DNA of 30,371 nucleotides from an uncultured Peptoniphilus sp. (GTDB taxonomy: Bacteria; Bacillota; Clostridia; Tissierellales; Peptoniphilaceae), in assembly GCA_902465645.1 (NCBI GenBank), contig CABQNX010000011.1, forward strand, positions 1 through 30,371. The letters are read 5' to 3'. Below are positions 6,221 through 13,715 of the stretch, piece by piece (the first letter of the stretch is position 1; every line of letters starts with the position of its first letter). The translations under genes were made by a program, and so were the position numbers. Under the pieces are notes generated by a model, which searched no databases, was not told the origin of the DNA, and was given only the letters and a program-made list of their open reading frames with translations.

Positions 6221-6829
6221 ATGTACGAGAATAAATGGGTTTGGCAAAATATTTATGTAAGAGATAGTCACGATATGAGATTTGAAGTTTTCCCGGGAGA
6301 CCATTGTTTTATTATAGGTCATCATGTAAAGTCGAAATCTATATTAGAAGAAGCTGCTGATAAATTTGTAAAAGCAGGCTTTAATTATTTTAATATTTTT
6401 GGACAAGAAGCAAATTTATGGGCAGAGGTTATCCTTATTAAAGCCAAAGAAAAAAGACAAAGTATTCATGTAGAACAAAGTAAAGTTGATATGGTTAGGA
6501 TGACTTATGACCTTGCAATGCTGGCAACTTTGAAAGAAAATTCTATAAACTTTGTAGTTTCAGATGACGAGTATTTTACAAGTTATCTTTTGGAGGATTT
6601 AAATGATATTTTTTCTGGTAAGTCTGAATTTACGACAAGTGATTGGCAAAAATTCAGGGCTGGTTATGAATTCGATTATGGTGGTAAAGATGCTATTATA
6701 AGTATTTCTAAGGACATACTTATTGGATTTCTAGGTGAAGAAAAAATTTTTGCAAATACAGATAAGGCATTTAGGGAAAAGATATTTGATGGGAGAAACT
6801 TTTATGAGATTTGGGATGACATTACCTAG
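6221..6829 (+). CDS. unknown protein, 202 residues
   Basis: I do not recognise this protein. It is soluble and acidic, without signal peptide or membrane helix, and has a possible alpha/beta pattern (HCFIIGHHVKSKSILEEAADKF, then NYFNIFG, EVILIKA). It follows the HIRAN gene by eight bases with GGGGAAAG as ribosome binding site, and is closed by a terminator, so it ends the operon. Its codon use is more AT-rich than the flanking metabolic genes (few GCC or GAC codons), suggesting a different history from the two genes upstream. Confidence 0.7.
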   Translation: MYENKWVWQNIYVRDSHDMRFEVFPGDHCFIIGHHVKSKSILEEAADKFVKAGFNYFNIFGQEANLWAEVILIKAKEKRQSIHVEQSKVDMVRMTYDLAMLATLKENSINFVVSDDEYFTSYLLEDLNDIFSGKSEFTTSDWQKFRAGYEFDYGGKDAIISISKDILIGFLGEEKIFANTDKAFREKIFDGRNFYEIWDDIT

Positions 6830-6850
6830 CCTTTACAGTAAAATAAATTA

Positions 6851-6899
6851 AAATAATTCACAAGTCTCACATAAATTGGGATTTGTGAATTATTTTTTT
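6851..6899 (+). terminator. intrinsic terminator of the J-domain/HIRAN operon
   Basis: AAATAATTCACAA (6851-6863) and TTGTGAATTATTT (6883-6895) form a perfect 13-bp stem with a 19-base loop, ending in a run of seven T. Confidence 0.85.
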
Positions 6900-6952
6900 G
6901 TCCAGGGGTAAGTTATTTAAGTAAGTTATTTTAAGGAACAAAGGAGAAGAAG

Positions 6953-7690
6953 ATGATAAGATACCAAGGCGTTTCTATGTCTTACGACGGGAAGGAAAAA
7001 GTCCTCGATGATCTCAACTTTGAAATCAAAGATGGAGAATTTTTCGTCTTAGTTGGCCCCAGTGGCAGCGGGAAGACTACGACGCTAAAACTCATAAATA
7101 GGTTGATAGAACAGACTGAGGGAGATATTTTCTTCCAAGATAAAAATATTAAGGACTATCCCCTAAGGGAAATGAGACTTGAAATGGGTTATGTCTTGCA
7201 AGAGATTGCCCTTTTCCCAAATCTCACAGTGGCAGAAAATATAGGCCTAATTCCTGAGATGAAAAAAATTAATAAAAAAGAGATTGCCAAGAGGGTGGAC
7301 TCCCTCTTGAAGCAAGTTGACCTTGACCCAAAAGTTTATAAAAATAGGTTGCCAGAAGACTTGTCTGGTGGAGAAAAACAGAGAATTGGAATTTTAAGAG
7401 CCCTTGCAGCCAACCCCAAGGTCCTCTTAATGGATGAGCCCTTCTCTGCCCTTGACCCAATATCAAGAGGTCAGCTCCAAGACTTGGTGAAAGACCTTCA
7501 CAGAGATTTCAAGATTACAACTGTTTTTGTAACCCACGACATGAGAGAGGCAATAAAGCTTGCTGACAGGATTTGCCTAATGAGGAAGGGAAAGATTATC
7601 CAAATTGGAAGTCCAGACGACCTTGTAAACAATCCTGCTAATGATTTTGTTGCAAGTTTCTTTAAGGAGGAAGGTGAGATTAATGAATAG
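6953..7690 (+). CDS. ABC transporter ATPase of the OpuC/EgtV (osmolyte or ergothioneine) type
   Basis: The 245-residue protein is a complete ABC nucleotide-binding domain: Walker A GPSGSGKTT (35-43), Q-loop Gln83, signature LSGGEKQR (137-144), Walker B VLLMDEP (157-163) and H-loop His195. It powers uptake through the fused permease/binding protein encoded next. Glycine betaine ATPases such as OpuCA carry C-terminal CBS domains that sense ionic strength; this one ends right after the ATPase fold and lacks them. That short form is like EgtV of Streptococcus pneumoniae. The start has AAAGGAGAAG just upstream. Substrate is not determined by the sequence. Confidence 0.9.
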   Translation: MIRYQGVSMSYDGKEKVLDDLNFEIKDGEFFVLVGPSGSGKTTTLKLINRLIEQTEGDIFFQDKNIKDYPLREMRLEMGYVLQEIALFPNLTVAENIGLIPEMKKINKKEIAKRVDSLLKQVDLDPKVYKNRLPEDLSGGEKQRIGILRALAANPKVLLMDEPFSALDPISRGQLQDLVKDLHRDFKITTVFVTHDMREAIKLADRICLMRKGKIIQIGSPDDLVNNPANDFVASFFKEEGEINE

Positions 7691-9200
7691 TTTAGTTACA
7701 ACCTTTGCAGAGAGAAAGGGCCAGTGGGTCACTTCTCTTCTTGAACACCTTCAGATTTCACTGATGTCCCTTGTAATTGCAATTGTAATAGCAATTCCCT
7801 TGGCCATATTCTTGTCCAACCGCAAAAAAATAAACGAAGGAGTCCTCCAAGTGACGGGAATTTTTCAAACAATTCCATCCCTTGCCCTCTTGGGACTTTT
7901 TATTCCCTTTATGGGAATTGGAAAGTTGCCAGCCATAACAGCCCTTGTGATTTACGCAATCTTTCCAATTTATCAAGGAGCCGTCACTGGTTTTGCAGAA
8001 ATCGATCCTTCTCTTGAAGAAGCAGCCAGGGCCTTTGGGATGACTAAGTGGGAAAAATTAAAAAAATATAAGCTTAGCCTTGCCATGCCAATTATTATGT
8101 CTGGTGTGAGGACTTCAAGCATTATGATAATTGGAACTGCAACCCTTGCTGCCCTTGTTGGCGCAGGTGGACTTGGGTCTTTTATCTTATTGGGAATTGA
8201 TAGAAACAATTCGGCCCTCATTTTAATTGGAGCCCTGTCTTCTGCCCTCTTGGCAGTTTTATTTGGAGCCTTGATTAAATTCTTGCAAAATAAAAAGCTA
8301 AAGACAATTTTAATTTCCTTTATTATGGCCCTTGTACTTTTGGGAATGTCCTTTGTTCCATTTGGAGGAAGCAAGGATAAGTCCCTTGTCATAGCTGGTA
8401 AGCTTGGAGCCGAGCCAGAAATTTTAATCAATATGTATAAGGAACTTATTGAAGACGAGACTGACATAAAAGTTGAACTAAAGCCAAACTTTGGCAAGAC
8501 TAGTTTTTTATACGAAGCCTTAAAGTCAGGAAGCATTGACATCTATCCAGAGTTTACAGGTACAATCACTTCTACGCTTTTAAATTCTGATCCAGGAGAT
8601 ATTGAAAAGGATCCAGAAGAATATTATAAGGTTGCAAGAGATGAAATCTTAAAGCAAGATGACTTGGCCTATTTAAGTCCAAGTGAATTTCAAAATACCT
8701 ATGCCCTTGCAGTTAGAGAAGACTTTGCAGAAGAAAATAATTTGGAAAAAATTTCAGACTTAAAAAAATTAGAAAAGTCTATTCTGGCAGGCTTCACCCT
8801 AGAATTTAATGACAGGGAAGATGGGAACAGGGGACTAAAAAGTCTCTACGACCTTCACTTTGAGGTAAAGACCATGGAACCGGCCCTAAGATACACTGCG
8901 ATAGCCAATGGGTCCATAGGTGTTACTGATGTTTACTCAACAGACAGCCAGATAATCTCCAACAAGTTAAAAGTCTTGGAAGATGATAAAAAATTATTTC
9001 CACCTTATCAAGCAGCTCCACTTATGAGAAGTGAGAGCTTAGAAAAATATCCAGAACTGGAGAAAGCTTTAAATAAACTTGCTGGCAAAATCACTTCAGA
9101 TCAAATGGCAGAGATGAATTATGAAGTTGACGTCAAGGGAAGACCTGCAAGAGATGTGGCAAGAGAATTTTTAATTAATGAAGGCTTAATTGACGAGTAA
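7683..9200 (+). CDS. fused permease and substrate-binding protein of an OpuC/EgtU-type importer
   Basis: The 505-residue protein has a permease part (about 1-210) with five to six helices and the ATPase-docking loop EIDPSLEEAARAFGM..W, then a linking helix (about 219-236) and an OpuAC-type binding domain (about 242-505) with DIYPEFTGT and LEFNDREDGNRGL. The family imports quaternary ammonium compounds; the same fused layout and nearly the same sizes as the ATPase here occur in the ergothioneine importer EgtUV of pneumococcus. The start is the ATG at 7683, with AAGGAGGAAGGTG upstream; it overlaps the ATPase gene by eight bases. Choline, betaine, carnitine or ergothioneine are all possible. Confidence 0.88.
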   Translation: MNSLVTTFAERKGQWVTSLLEHLQISLMSLVIAIVIAIPLAIFLSNRKKINEGVLQVTGIFQTIPSLALLGLFIPFMGIGKLPAITALVIYAIFPIYQGAVTGFAEIDPSLEEAARAFGMTKWEKLKKYKLSLAMPIIMSGVRTSSIMIIGTATLAALVGAGGLGSFILLGIDRNNSALILIGALSSALLAVLFGALIKFLQNKKLKTILISFIMALVLLGMSFVPFGGSKDKSLVIAGKLGAEPEILINMYKELIEDETDIKVELKPNFGKTSFLYEALKSGSIDIYPEFTGTITSTLLNSDPGDIEKDPEEYYKVARDEILKQDDLAYLSPSEFQNTYALAVREDFAEENNLEKISDLKKLEKSILAGFTLEFNDREDGNRGLKSLYDLHFEVKTMEPALRYTAIANGSIGVTDVYSTDSQIISNKLKVLEDDKKLFPPYQAAPLMRSESLEKYPELEKALNKLAGKITSDQMAEMNYEVDVKGRPARDVAREFLINEGLIDE

Positions 9201-9300
9201 AAGTTTAATATTAAGAATTTAATAGGGACTATCTAAAAGAAGAAATTAACAAGACTATGTGATAAGATATTCTTATAAATGAGATTACAAGGGGGATATT

Positions 9301-9783
9301 ATGTCAGAAAATAAAAAAATTGCCATTCAAGAAACCTACGGCGAAAGATTTCAATACTGCTGGGGTTGTGGACCAAAGAACCACGAGGGAATGCACCTAA
9401 GATCTTATCCATCAGAAGATGGAAGTGAGTGCATCGCAAGAGTAACTCCAGATTCAGTTTATACTGGTGGAGTTCCTGCCAACCTCTTTGGTGGAATGAT
9501 TGCCATGATCTTTGACTGCCACGGAACTGCTTCAGCCGCTTGGTTCAAGCACAGGGACCTTGGACTTGAACTTAATGAAGACACAGTTATTGGAAGATTT
9601 ATCACTGCAAGGCTTGAAGTTGATTTCAAAAAGCCAACTCCAATGGACAAGGAAGTTACAGTTACTGCCACTGCTGAAGAAATTGGCGAAAGAAAGGTAA
9701 TTGTTAACATGGTGATGGAAGCTGATGGCGAAGTTCGTGCCAAGGCAAAGATGGTTGCTGTTGGTGTAAAAGATAATATGTAA
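9301..9783 (+). CDS. hotdog-fold (PaaI-like) thioesterase
   Basis: The 160-residue protein has a hotdog core: GGVPANLFGGMIAMIFDCHGTASA (about 56-80) is the central helix region with the expected Asp/His residues, followed by strands TARLEVDFKKPTPMDKEVTVTA and a closing RAKAKMVAVG. Ahead of it is a CWGCGP motif (20-25), typical of one PaaI-like branch. Such enzymes hydrolyse acyl-CoA thioesters; the substrate is unknown. The ribosome binding site AAGGGGGATATT precedes the ATG. It is a single-gene unit with its own terminator. Confidence 0.82.
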   Translation: MSENKKIAIQETYGERFQYCWGCGPKNHEGMHLRSYPSEDGSECIARVTPDSVYTGGVPANLFGGMIAMIFDCHGTASAAWFKHRDLGLELNEDTVIGRFITARLEVDFKKPTPMDKEVTVTATAEEIGERKVIVNMVMEADGEVRAKAKMVAVGVKDNM

Positions 9784-9787
9784 GATT

Positions 9788-9816
9788 ATTAGGAGAGGAG
9801 TTCTCCTAATTTTTTT
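9788..9816 (+). terminator. intrinsic terminator after the thioesterase gene
   Basis: ATTAGGAGA (9788-9796) and TCTCCTAAT (9802-9810) form a perfect 9-bp stem followed by six T. Confidence 0.88.
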
Positions 9817-9844
9817 GTCCAAAAATTTTTTAAAATATTATAAT
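9815..9844 (+). promoter_or_regulatory. promoter of the acidic membrane protein gene
   Basis: TTGTCC (9815-9820) and TATAAT (9839-9844) with an 18-bp spacer, 28 bases upstream of the ATG at 9872. The -35 box touches the end of the preceding terminator. Confidence 0.65.
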
Positions 9845-9871
9845 GTAAGAAAAGATTATTTAGGAGGAGCC

Positions 9872-10744
9872 ATGACTTTAAAAGATAAAAAACTTTTATA
9901 TATTTTTCTCTACTTGCTTTCCTTTGGGCAAGTCCTTGGGACCTTGATTTTAGTTAATAAAATTGAATTTATTCCAATAATTAATAATATCCTGCTTGGA
10001 CTTAACTTCTTACTTTTTTTGGGACTACAAATTTTTTCTATTTACAAGATTTTAAATTTTAAATTTAATAAGTACCTAAAGGTCCTTGTGGGCCTAGTCT
10101 TAATTGGACTCTTATTGCTTTCAATCCCTTACTTGTTCTTGGCGTCTGCCTTTTCTGGTAAGGAAGATCGCAATTTAATTTATAATGGAGATAAATATTA
10201 TGTTTTAAATGTGGGTTGGATGGATCCAATCTATGAGGTCTACAGAAAAAATTTAATTACTATGGACAAGTTAAGTGAAGATGAAATTAAAAATACTTTT
10301 GATGATTTAAAAAAGATTGAAAATCAAGAAATAAGAGAAATTTTAGAAGTTATTATTCGTGAAAGAGAAAGCTTTGATGAGCCAAGTGAAGATGAAGTTG
10401 CAAAGACTGGTCTTGAAGATCTTGATGAAAAAGAAAGTTTTGATGAAGAAGAAAATAAAGATGAAATTTTAAAAAAATTTGAGGTCTCAGATGCCATGAG
10501 TATAGAAAATTCTGACCTTGGTCTCCTGGAAGTTGACAGGGCAGGGGCAAGGTCTCGTTGGTTCCTTGTAAAAATCTCTGGTGACAAGATGGAATTTATA
10601 TCTGAACTTGAAGAGACAAGCCCAAAAGTTGTTGGAAGTATGGATGATGAGGGCCTAATCCATTTGGACTTTGAGGACATAAATAACAATAAATCTAACT
10701 ACATCTCAAGAAACAATGGAAAGACCTTTGAAAAAATAAAATAA
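9872..10744 (+). CDS. membrane protein with acidic exposed domain, unknown function
   Basis: The protein (290 residues) has three hydrophobic helices (about 8-28, 35-58 and 67-93) and then about 195 soluble residues. The middle of that region is strongly acidic and contains two similar patches, RESFDEPSEDE and KESFDEEENKDE. The last 80 residues look like small beta strands (SRWFLVKISGDKMEFI, GLIHLDFEDI). No family is recognised. The start is the ATG at 9872 because TAGGAGGAGC lies just upstream; an earlier in-frame TTG at 9815 falls in the promoter. Confidence 0.72.
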   Translation: MTLKDKKLLYIFLYLLSFGQVLGTLILVNKIEFIPIINNILLGLNFLLFLGLQIFSIYKILNFKFNKYLKVLVGLVLIGLLLLSIPYLFLASAFSGKEDRNLIYNGDKYYVLNVGWMDPIYEVYRKNLITMDKLSEDEIKNTFDDLKKIENQEIREILEVIIRERESFDEPSEDEVAKTGLEDLDEKESFDEEENKDEILKKFEVSDAMSIENSDLGLLEVDRAGARSRWFLVKISGDKMEFISELEETSPKVVGSMDDEGLIHLDFEDINNNKSNYISRNNGKTFEKIK

Positions 10745-10753
10745 ACTTATGAG

Positions 10754-10779
10754 TCAGTGATGGAAGTCGCTGATTTTTT
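10754..10779 (+). terminator. intrinsic terminator after the acidic membrane protein gene
   Basis: TCAGTGA (10754-10760) and TCGCTGA (10767-10773) form a 7-bp stem with one G-U pair, followed by six T. Confidence 0.75.
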
Positions 10780-10791
10780 ATTGAAAAAATA

Positions 10792-10834
10792 TTGAAAGTA
10801 AGAACAAGTTTTGGTACCATAAATGTAACCAAAA
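10792..10834 (+). promoter_or_regulatory. promoter and operator-like dyad of the XRE regulator gene
   Basis: TTGAAA (10792-10797) and TACCAT (10815-10820) are spaced by 17 bp. TTTTGGT (10809-10815) and ACCAAAA (10828-10834) form an inverted repeat spanning the -10 box. Autorepression by the XRE protein encoded next is a likely use. Confidence 0.55.
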
Positions 10835-10849
10835 ACACCAGGTGATTTA

Positions 10850-11062
10850 ATGGAAATAGAAGATGTAGTAATAGAAAATAAAATTGCTGAGTATAGAAAA
10901 GAACTTGGGCTCTCTCAACACAAGTTGGCTAAGGCTGTGGGACTCAAGAGGAGGTCAATCATGGCCTACGAGAATAACACAATTAGTCCGACACTTGAGA
11001 CAGCCTACAAAATCTCAAAGGTCTTGGGCAAGGACATCAAGGAAGTTTTTATATTTAAGTGA
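10850..11062 (+). CDS. XRE-family helix-turn-helix regulator
   Basis: This 70-residue protein is nearly all a Cro/CI-type HTH: KIAEYRKELGLSQHKLAKAVGLKRRSIMAYENNTISPTLETAYKISKVLGKDIKEVF. Small stand-alone regulators of this kind are common in Firmicutes. The ribosome binding site AGGTGAT is just upstream. It begins an apparent run of same-strand genes reaching to the MFS transporter, with gaps of one to about 35 bases. An inverted repeat across its promoter fits autoregulation. Confidence 0.88.
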   Translation: MEIEDVVIENKIAEYRKELGLSQHKLAKAVGLKRRSIMAYENNTISPTLETAYKISKVLGKDIKEVFIFK

Positions 11063-11069
11063 GGTTTTT

Positions 11070-11486
11070 ATGGGATTATTATTTAATGACAAGAAGGAAT
11101 TTAGTGAAAAAGTTGAAAAAATATTTGGCGATAGGGACAACTATCTTGTGGCCTTTAAGTCCAATGACATGAAGACAGGACTGGGCAAATTGATCCTAAG
11201 TAATCTCTATAACACTTTTGATTCATCAAGGACCTTTATCCTCTATTTTAGCCCCAAGGGCCTTTACGAAAGTGAAATTTCAAACTCAAAAAAGAGAGAC
11301 TTTTACCTCATGCCTTGGAATGAAATAGAAGAATTTGAAGTGGAAGAGAAAAATAATAAATCCATCATAAGCCTTAGACACTTGGGCAAGAAGATCATGT
11401 ATGAAGTTGACTTCATGGGCAAGATTTTTGAAGGTAATGAAGAGAGATTTATGGAGTTGAAATCAAAGGATTGGAATAGGATTTAA
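11070..11486 (+). CDS. PH-like domain protein, unknown function
   Basis: The 138-residue soluble protein has a strand-rich middle (SSRTFILYFSPKGLYESEI, FYLMPWNEIEEFEVEEKNN, SIISLRHLGKKIMYEVDF) ending in a helix with LKSKDWNRI. The order of strands and the W-x-E-I element resemble bacterial PH-like (bPH) domains; this is a resemblance, not a firm family call. The start is the ATG at 11070, seven bases after an AGTGAGG ribosome binding site that overlaps the end of the XRE gene. It is therefore probably co-expressed with that regulator. Confidence 0.65.
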   Translation: MGLLFNDKKEFSEKVEKIFGDRDNYLVAFKSNDMKTGLGKLILSNLYNTFDSSRTFILYFSPKGLYESEISNSKKRDFYLMPWNEIEEFEVEEKNNKSIISLRHLGKKIMYEVDFMGKIFEGNEERFMELKSKDWNRI

Positions 11487-11490
11487 AAAT

Positions 11491-12030
11491 ATGGAGACAG
11501 AGAGACTTATTATTAGAAGGTGGACACTTGATGATGCAGGGTCCTTATTTGAGTATGCTAAGGATCCTGAGGTTGGACCCGTTGCAGGATGGCCTGCCCA
11601 CAAGTCTATTGAAGATAGCATTATGACAATAAAAAATATTTTTAATGGAAAAGAAGCTTATGCCCTTGCTCTCAAGGAAAGCAATGAGGCAATAGGAGCT
11701 ATTGAATTGAAGTTAAGGGGTAATACAAATCTCACAGATAGGGATGATGAGTGCGAGCTTGGCTATTGGCTGGGCAAAGATTTTTGGGGAAGGGGACTTA
11801 TGCCTGAAGCAGTTGGAGAGATCTTAAGGCATGCCTTTTGTGACTTAGGTATGACCAAGGTTTGGTGTGCCTACTACACAGGAAATGAAAAATCAAAGAG
11901 AGTTCAAGAGAAGTGTGGTTTTATTCCTCAAAAAGTAATAAAAGATGAGTACCTTCCTCTCATGGACGAGAGGCGAGATGTAAATGTAAACTTACTTACA
12001 AGAGAGGAATTTTTAAAGAAAGAAGGATAA
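11491..12030 (+). CDS. GNAT N-acetyltransferase, RimJ/RimL type
   Basis: The 179-residue protein opens with ETERLIIRRWTLDDAGSLFEY, the typical start of RimJ/RimL-like acetyltransferases. The acetyl-CoA binding element is ELGYWLGKDFWGRGLMPEAV (about 89-110), and the last core element is WCAYYTGNEKSKRVQEKCGF. It would transfer an acetyl group from acetyl-CoA to an amine, protein N-terminus or antibiotic; the acceptor cannot be told. It starts four bases after the preceding gene and ends one base before the next, so it lies within an operon. Confidence 0.88.
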   Translation: METERLIIRRWTLDDAGSLFEYAKDPEVGPVAGWPAHKSIEDSIMTIKNIFNGKEAYALALKESNEAIGAIELKLRGNTNLTDRDDECELGYWLGKDFWGRGLMPEAVGEILRHAFCDLGMTKVWCAYYTGNEKSKRVQEKCGFIPQKVIKDEYLPLMDERRDVNVNLLTREEFLKKEG

Positions 12031-12031
12031 G

Positions 12032-12307
12032 ATGGGAATTATTTGTGGACTTCTTGCAATATTTTTTGCTGTTAAAAATATTTTGGCTTGGTTAAATGGA
12101 AAAGACCCGTCTAGGGATAGGTTCCTCAGCATGGCCTTTACATGTCTTGCCATTTTTGGATTTTACAATATGGGGGCAAATTTCCTGGCAAAAGAAGATA
12201 TTGCTGGTGCCCTTGATGTCATTCCAACAATAAGATGGACCCTATTTGTCTGTACTATTGGGTCAATAATAATCAATGGCATAACAGTTTTTATTAAGAA
12301 GAAATAA
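12032..12307 (+). CDS. small membrane protein, unknown function
   Basis: This 91-residue protein has about three membrane helices (about 2-19, 31-53 and 66-87) with a short charged loop (NGKDPSRDRF) between the first two. No family is recognised. Its ATG comes one base after the acetyltransferase stop, with AAAGAAGGA as ribosome binding site inside that gene, so the two are coupled. Confidence 0.7.
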   Translation: MGIICGLLAIFFAVKNILAWLNGKDPSRDRFLSMAFTCLAIFGFYNMGANFLAKEDIAGALDVIPTIRWTLFVCTIGSIIINGITVFIKKK

Positions 12308-12342
12308 ATTTATAAGGAAGAAAAATTTGGGGAGTGAATAAG

Positions 12343-13563
12343 ATGAAGGAAAAAAGATTTTCAAGAGCCATGACCTTTATAATTTTATTTGGAATCGTCA
12401 GCCTCTTTTCAGATATGACTCACGAGGGGGCCTCAAGCATTAGGGGAGCTTACCTTGCCCTACTTGGTGCCTCGGCAGGAACTATTGGATTTATATCTGG
12501 TCTGGGAGAACTCATTGGCTACTCCATGAGGTATGTCTTTGGAAAAATTACCGACAGGACGAAGAAGTATTGGCCCATGGTAATCTTTGGATACATATTA
12601 GATATCTTGGCAGTGCCAGCCCTTGCCCTAGTTGGCGAAAAGGGTTGGATTGCAGCTGCTCTCTTACTTGTCATTCAAAGGATGGGGAAGGCAATAAAAA
12701 AACCTGCCAAGGACACAATAATGTCCTTTGCTGCCAGTCAAGAAGGAGTTGGCAAGTCCTTTGGAATCCAAGAAATGCTAGACCAAATTGGTGCCTTCTT
12801 GGGACCAGTCTTTTTATATCTAGTTATGTTATTTAAAACAGATGGCACAAATTTTGAAATTTATAGGACTGCCTTTGCCTTCTTGGCAATCCCAGGTTTT
12901 ATTACCATTCTACTTTTATTTATAACTAAGAGGGAGTTTCCAAACCCAGAGGCCTTTGAACCTGAAGCAAAAAAAGAAGAAGCCTTTGTCATGAAGAAGT
13001 CCTTTATTTATTACATTGTGGGGATTTCATTTTTTGCCTTTGGTTTTATGGACTACGCTTTGGTTATCATGCACATATCCAAAAATTTTACAGGCCTTGG
13101 AGGATCTTATGAAGGTTTTAGGTTAATAAATGAAGAGACTCTTCCACTTTTATACGCAGGAGCCATGCTAGTGGATGCTGTGGCTGCCCTCATCTTTGGT
13201 CACATCTACGACAAGAAGGGAGTGAAGGCTCTTGTCATCTCAACGATTATTTCTGCACCCTTCTCTCTTTTCATCTTTGGCTTCAAAAGTGAAGCTGCTA
13301 TTTTATTTGGTCTAGTCCTTTGGGGAATAGGCATGGGTGCACAAGAGTCCATCTTAAAGGCTGCTGTGACTTCTATGGTGCCAAAGAAAAATAGGGCAAC
13401 TGGATATGGAATCTTTGAGTGCTCCTTTGGAATTTTTTGGTTCTTGGGGTCTTGGCTCCTTGGGGTGATTTATTCAAAGTCTCTTCCACTTATGATAGGT
13501 CTTTCCATTTTTGCCCAATTACTAGCAATTCCTTTTTACCTAAGAGCTTCTAGAGAAATTTAA
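12343..13563 (+). CDS. MFS transporter
   Basis: The protein (406 residues) has twelve predicted helices. The first part carries SDMTHEGASSIRGAYLALLGAS and then GELIGYSMRYVFGKITDRTKKYW, a form of the MFS loop 2-3 motif (G-x-x-x-D-R) characteristic of one uncharacterised MFS branch. A long hydrophilic central loop (about 195-218) separates the two halves, and GHIYDKKGVKALVIS repeats the motif in the second half. The cargo is unknown. I start at the ATG at 12343, with GGGGAG about nine bases upstream; an in-frame GTG at 12334 is also possible. It ends the gene run that begins at the XRE gene. Confidence 0.87.
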   Translation: MKEKRFSRAMTFIILFGIVSLFSDMTHEGASSIRGAYLALLGASAGTIGFISGLGELIGYSMRYVFGKITDRTKKYWPMVIFGYILDILAVPALALVGEKGWIAAALLLVIQRMGKAIKKPAKDTIMSFAASQEGVGKSFGIQEMLDQIGAFLGPVFLYLVMLFKTDGTNFEIYRTAFAFLAIPGFITILLLFITKREFPNPEAFEPEAKKEEAFVMKKSFIYYIVGISFFAFGFMDYALVIMHISKNFTGLGGSYEGFRLINEETLPLLYAGAMLVDAVAALIFGHIYDKKGVKALVISTIISAPFSLFIFGFKSEAAILFGLVLWGIGMGAQESILKAAVTSMVPKKNRATGYGIFECSFGIFWFLGSWLLGVIYSKSLPLMIGLSIFAQLLAIPFYLRASREI

Positions 13564-13596
13564 AAATAAAGACACAAATTAAAAGAAGAAAAAATT

Positions 13597-13618
13597 GACG
13601 GGTCAGCCGTCTTTTTTT
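13597..13618 (+). terminator. intrinsic terminator after the MFS gene
   Basis: GACGG and CCGTC form a 5-bp GC-rich stem around GTCAG, followed by seven T. Confidence 0.82.
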
Positions 13619-13715
13619 ATTTAACTTTGCAAATTCTTTACAAATTTTTTACTTTTCCTTTAAAAATTAGAAATTATATTGTAAGATGAAATTGAAATAC
13701 AATTTGGGAGGACTT

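Noticed and set aside
7973..8542. Long minus-strand frame of 189 codons
   Set aside because: It lies wholly inside the permease/binding-protein gene on the opposite strand, has no ribosome binding site and gives a serine- and proline-rich product typical of an antisense shadow.
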